Of a stretch of DNA of 7,569 nucleotides, positions 6,513 through 7,569 are shown one piece after another. Each line of letters starts with the position of its first letter. The stretch's first letter is position 1. The DNA lies in assembly GCA_946627685.1 (NCBI GenBank), contig CAMOVV010000051.1, positions 1 through 7,569 on the forward strand. Direction: 5' to 3'. Position numbers and translations under genes: made by a program. This DNA is from an uncultured Bacteroidales bacterium. Its GTDB lineage: Bacteria > Bacteroidota > Bacteroidia > Bacteroidales > UBA932. The notes under the pieces are model-generated. The model was not told the origin of the DNA and ran no database searches. It was given only the letters and a program-made list of their open reading frames with translations.

Positions 6513-7292
6513 ATGAAGCAGTATCTGAGGGACAGACAGAAGAACGAACGCACGTCCAGAATCGTCGGCGCGGCCCTTGCCGCCCTCATCTGGGCCGTCT
6601 CCGCTTCGTGCCTGGCCTTCTCCGGCTTGAAATATATTTATCCGCCGCCCGAGGAGCAGTCCTTCCTGGTTGATTTCCAGGAGGAGGAAGCTCCCGTCCG
6701 CATAGAAAGAGAAGGCCGCCAGCCGATGGCAGACGACCCCGACCCGACCAGGCAGATCGAGCTGGTCCAGAAGTCGGAATCCCCCATCGCGGCCAATACG
6801 ACAAGGAACTCCACCCCCGCGACCAAGCCGGACGATTTCGGCGACGTGGAGGTCCCGGCTCCGAAACAGGAGCCCGAGCTGGACCCGAGGGCAGCGTTCC
6901 CGGGCATGAGCAAAAAAGACAGCTCCTACACGGCTCCCCACTCGGCCGAGGAGGCCTCGGCAAACTTCCGCGACGGCCAGAGCGACGGCAACACAAAGGT
7001 CGGAAAGACGGACGGCACACCCAACGCGAGGGTGAAGGGCAGGAATACGCTGGGAGCCCTCCCGAGGCCTTCCTACCCCGTGCAGAAGTCCGGAACCGTG
7101 GTGGTGAAAGTGTGGGTTGACAACTACGGGAACGTGAAAAAGGCCGTTCCAGGGGCAGACGGCACGACCGTGACGGACGACAAGCTGTGGGCTGCCGCCA
7201 GGGCTGCCGCAATGAAGACGCATTTCAATGAAGCAATAGACGCCCCTGCGATGCAGGAAGGCACCATAACCTACATCTTCAAACTGAAATAG
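6513..7292 (+). CDS. tonB: Energy transducer TonB
   Basis: Periplasm-spanning protein that transfers ExbBD motion to outer-membrane TonB-dependent transporters. The 259-residue product has a basic cytoplasmic N-terminus, one membrane anchor at about 17-37, a long hydrophilic, acidic and Thr/Ser-rich linker (about 43-175), and a C-terminal TonB domain (about 178-259). In that domain G-R-N-T-L-G-A-L-P-R-P-S-Y-P precedes the beta strand G-T-V-V-V-K-V-W-V-D-N-Y-G-N-V, then A-A-R-A-A-A-M-K-T-H-F and the end G-T-I-T-Y-I-F-K-L-K, the usual layout of the Bacteroidota TonB family. The linker has scattered prolines but no Glu-Pro or Lys-Pro repeat arrays like those of E. coli TonB. It is the last gene of the exbB-exbD-tonB unit; the following gene begins 67 bp later. 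Confidence 0.93.
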   Translation: MKQYLRDRQKNERTSRIVGAALAALIWAVSASCLAFSGLKYIYPPPEEQSFLVDFQEEEAPVRIEREGRQPMADDPDPTRQIELVQKSESPIAANTTRNSTPATKPDDFGDVEVPAPKQEPELDPRAAFPGMSKKDSSYTAPHSAEEASANFRDGQSDGNTKVGKTDGTPNARVKGRNTLGALPRPSYPVQKSGTVVVKVWVDNYGNVKKAVPGADGTTVTDDKLWAAARAAAMKTHFNEAIDAPAMQEGTITYIFKLK

Positions 7293-7359
7293 AACTATTC
7301 GGAAAACTTTTTATCAATAATGGCGTGAGCCATATAAAAGCCTCAAAGGCACAAAAGAA

Positions 7360-7569
7360 ATGGAAGACAATTTCAAAGGCGGCAAAGACAGCCGCGACAG
7401 ACGTAGCGATTACGTCGCACATGAGAATTCCTCGAACAACTACACTTCGGAAGGAAGGAAACTGAGGCCGAGAAAGAAGGTCGGCTACGACGACCGCAGG
7501 CCCGCCGGGGAACACAGGTCCTTCTCCGACCGCAAGCCCTTCGGAGAAAGAAAGTCCTTCGGGGACCGC
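7360..7569 (+). CDS. N-terminal tail of a probable RNA-binding protein, possibly a pseudouridine synthase (partial)
   Basis: The frame is open from the ATG at 7360 to the window edge: 70 residues, no stop. An in-frame TAA at 7318-7320 with no other start codon in between makes this start firm. The sequence is low-complexity and strongly charged, rich in Arg, Lys, Asp, Gly and Ser, with no hydrophobic core, and turns into a hexapeptide repeat [D/E]-[R/H]-[K/R]-[S/P]-F-[G/S]. Such disordered basic extensions are known in Bacteroidota ahead of RsuA/RluB-type rRNA pseudouridine synthases, and this is my best guess for the rest of the gene. DEAD-box helicases and rRNA methyltransferases can carry similar tails, so the product remains open; no catalytic domain is inside the window. 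Confidence 0.7.
   Translation, partial: MEDNFKGGKDSRDRRSDYVAHENSSNNYTSEGRKLRPRKKVGYDDRRPAGEHRSFSDRKPFGERKSFGDR
7510..7569 (+). repeat. Degenerate 18-bp tandem repeat coding a hexapeptide
   Basis: Three 18-bp units (7510-7527, 7528-7545, 7546-7563) and the first six bases of a fourth encode EHRSFS, DRKPFG, ERKSFG and DR. Codons differ between units (for example GAA/GAC, CGC/AGA, AAG/AGG), so the amino-acid pattern is better kept than the DNA. The repeat continues past the right edge. Confidence 0.75.

Noticed and set aside
6405..7223. Minus-strand frame of 272 codons opposite exbD and tonB
   Set aside because: Antisense shadow of conserved genes, without domain or plausible start context.
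7320..7350. Two small hairpins after tonB (ATGGC-GTGA-GCCAT and GCCT-CAA-AGGC), possible terminator
   Set aside because: Stems of five and four pairs without a following T-run on either strand; too weak to call a terminator, and tonB may be read into the next gene.

Overview
The window looks like ordinary chromosomal core DNA from a fairly GC-rich member of the Bacteroidota, most likely a Bacteroidales relative of Alistipes or similar gut lineages. The evidence is the gene order of a MoxR/DUF58/BatA/BatB cluster, a Bacteroidota-style ExbB-ExbD-TonB set, two upstream elements of the form TATnTTTGCA (the Bacteroidota -7 box TAnnTTTG), and a downstream ORF whose N-terminus is a basic Arg/Asp/Gly-rich tail like those on rRNA pseudouridine synthases of this phylum. 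The exact genus cannot be fixed from the sequence.

Left part (1-4458, minus strand): one tightly packed operon read right to left: moxR (AAA+ ATPase), a DUF58 protein, a signal-peptide/one-TM protein with a DUF4381-like cytoplasmic end, batA, and batB, which is cut by the left edge. Gaps are 6 and 3 bp, then overlaps of 11 and 4 bp, so translation is probably coupled. This is the 'Bat' (Bacteroides aerotolerance) layout. In it the MoxR ATPase is thought to act as a chaperone on membrane-anchored von Willebrand A proteins in envelope homeostasis; the molecular function is still poorly defined. batC, batD and batE would be expected beyond position 1.

Middle (4459-5280): a 48-bp divergent spacer separates moxR from truA (tRNA pseudouridine 38-40 synthase), which reads rightward and is complete.

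Right part (5281-7292, plus strand): an 83-bp leader with a good -7 box and nested inverted repeats precedes exbB, exbD and tonB, which form the proton-driven motor that energises outer-membrane TonB-dependent transporters such as SusC-type glycan and haem/iron importers. The two internal junctions are identical (TAAGCCATG). At 7360 a further plus-strand gene starts, with a repeated [D/E]-R-K-[S/P]-F-G motif, and runs off the right edge.

No mobile element, tRNA, rRNA, CRISPR array, phage gene or obvious horizontally acquired island was seen, and no stretch over 100 bp lacks a gene. I see no convincing new system. The points most worth a second look are the structured leader of exbB, an ExbB with Thr where Escherichia coli ExbB has its key TM3 Glu, and the mixed architecture of the third gene of the bat operon.
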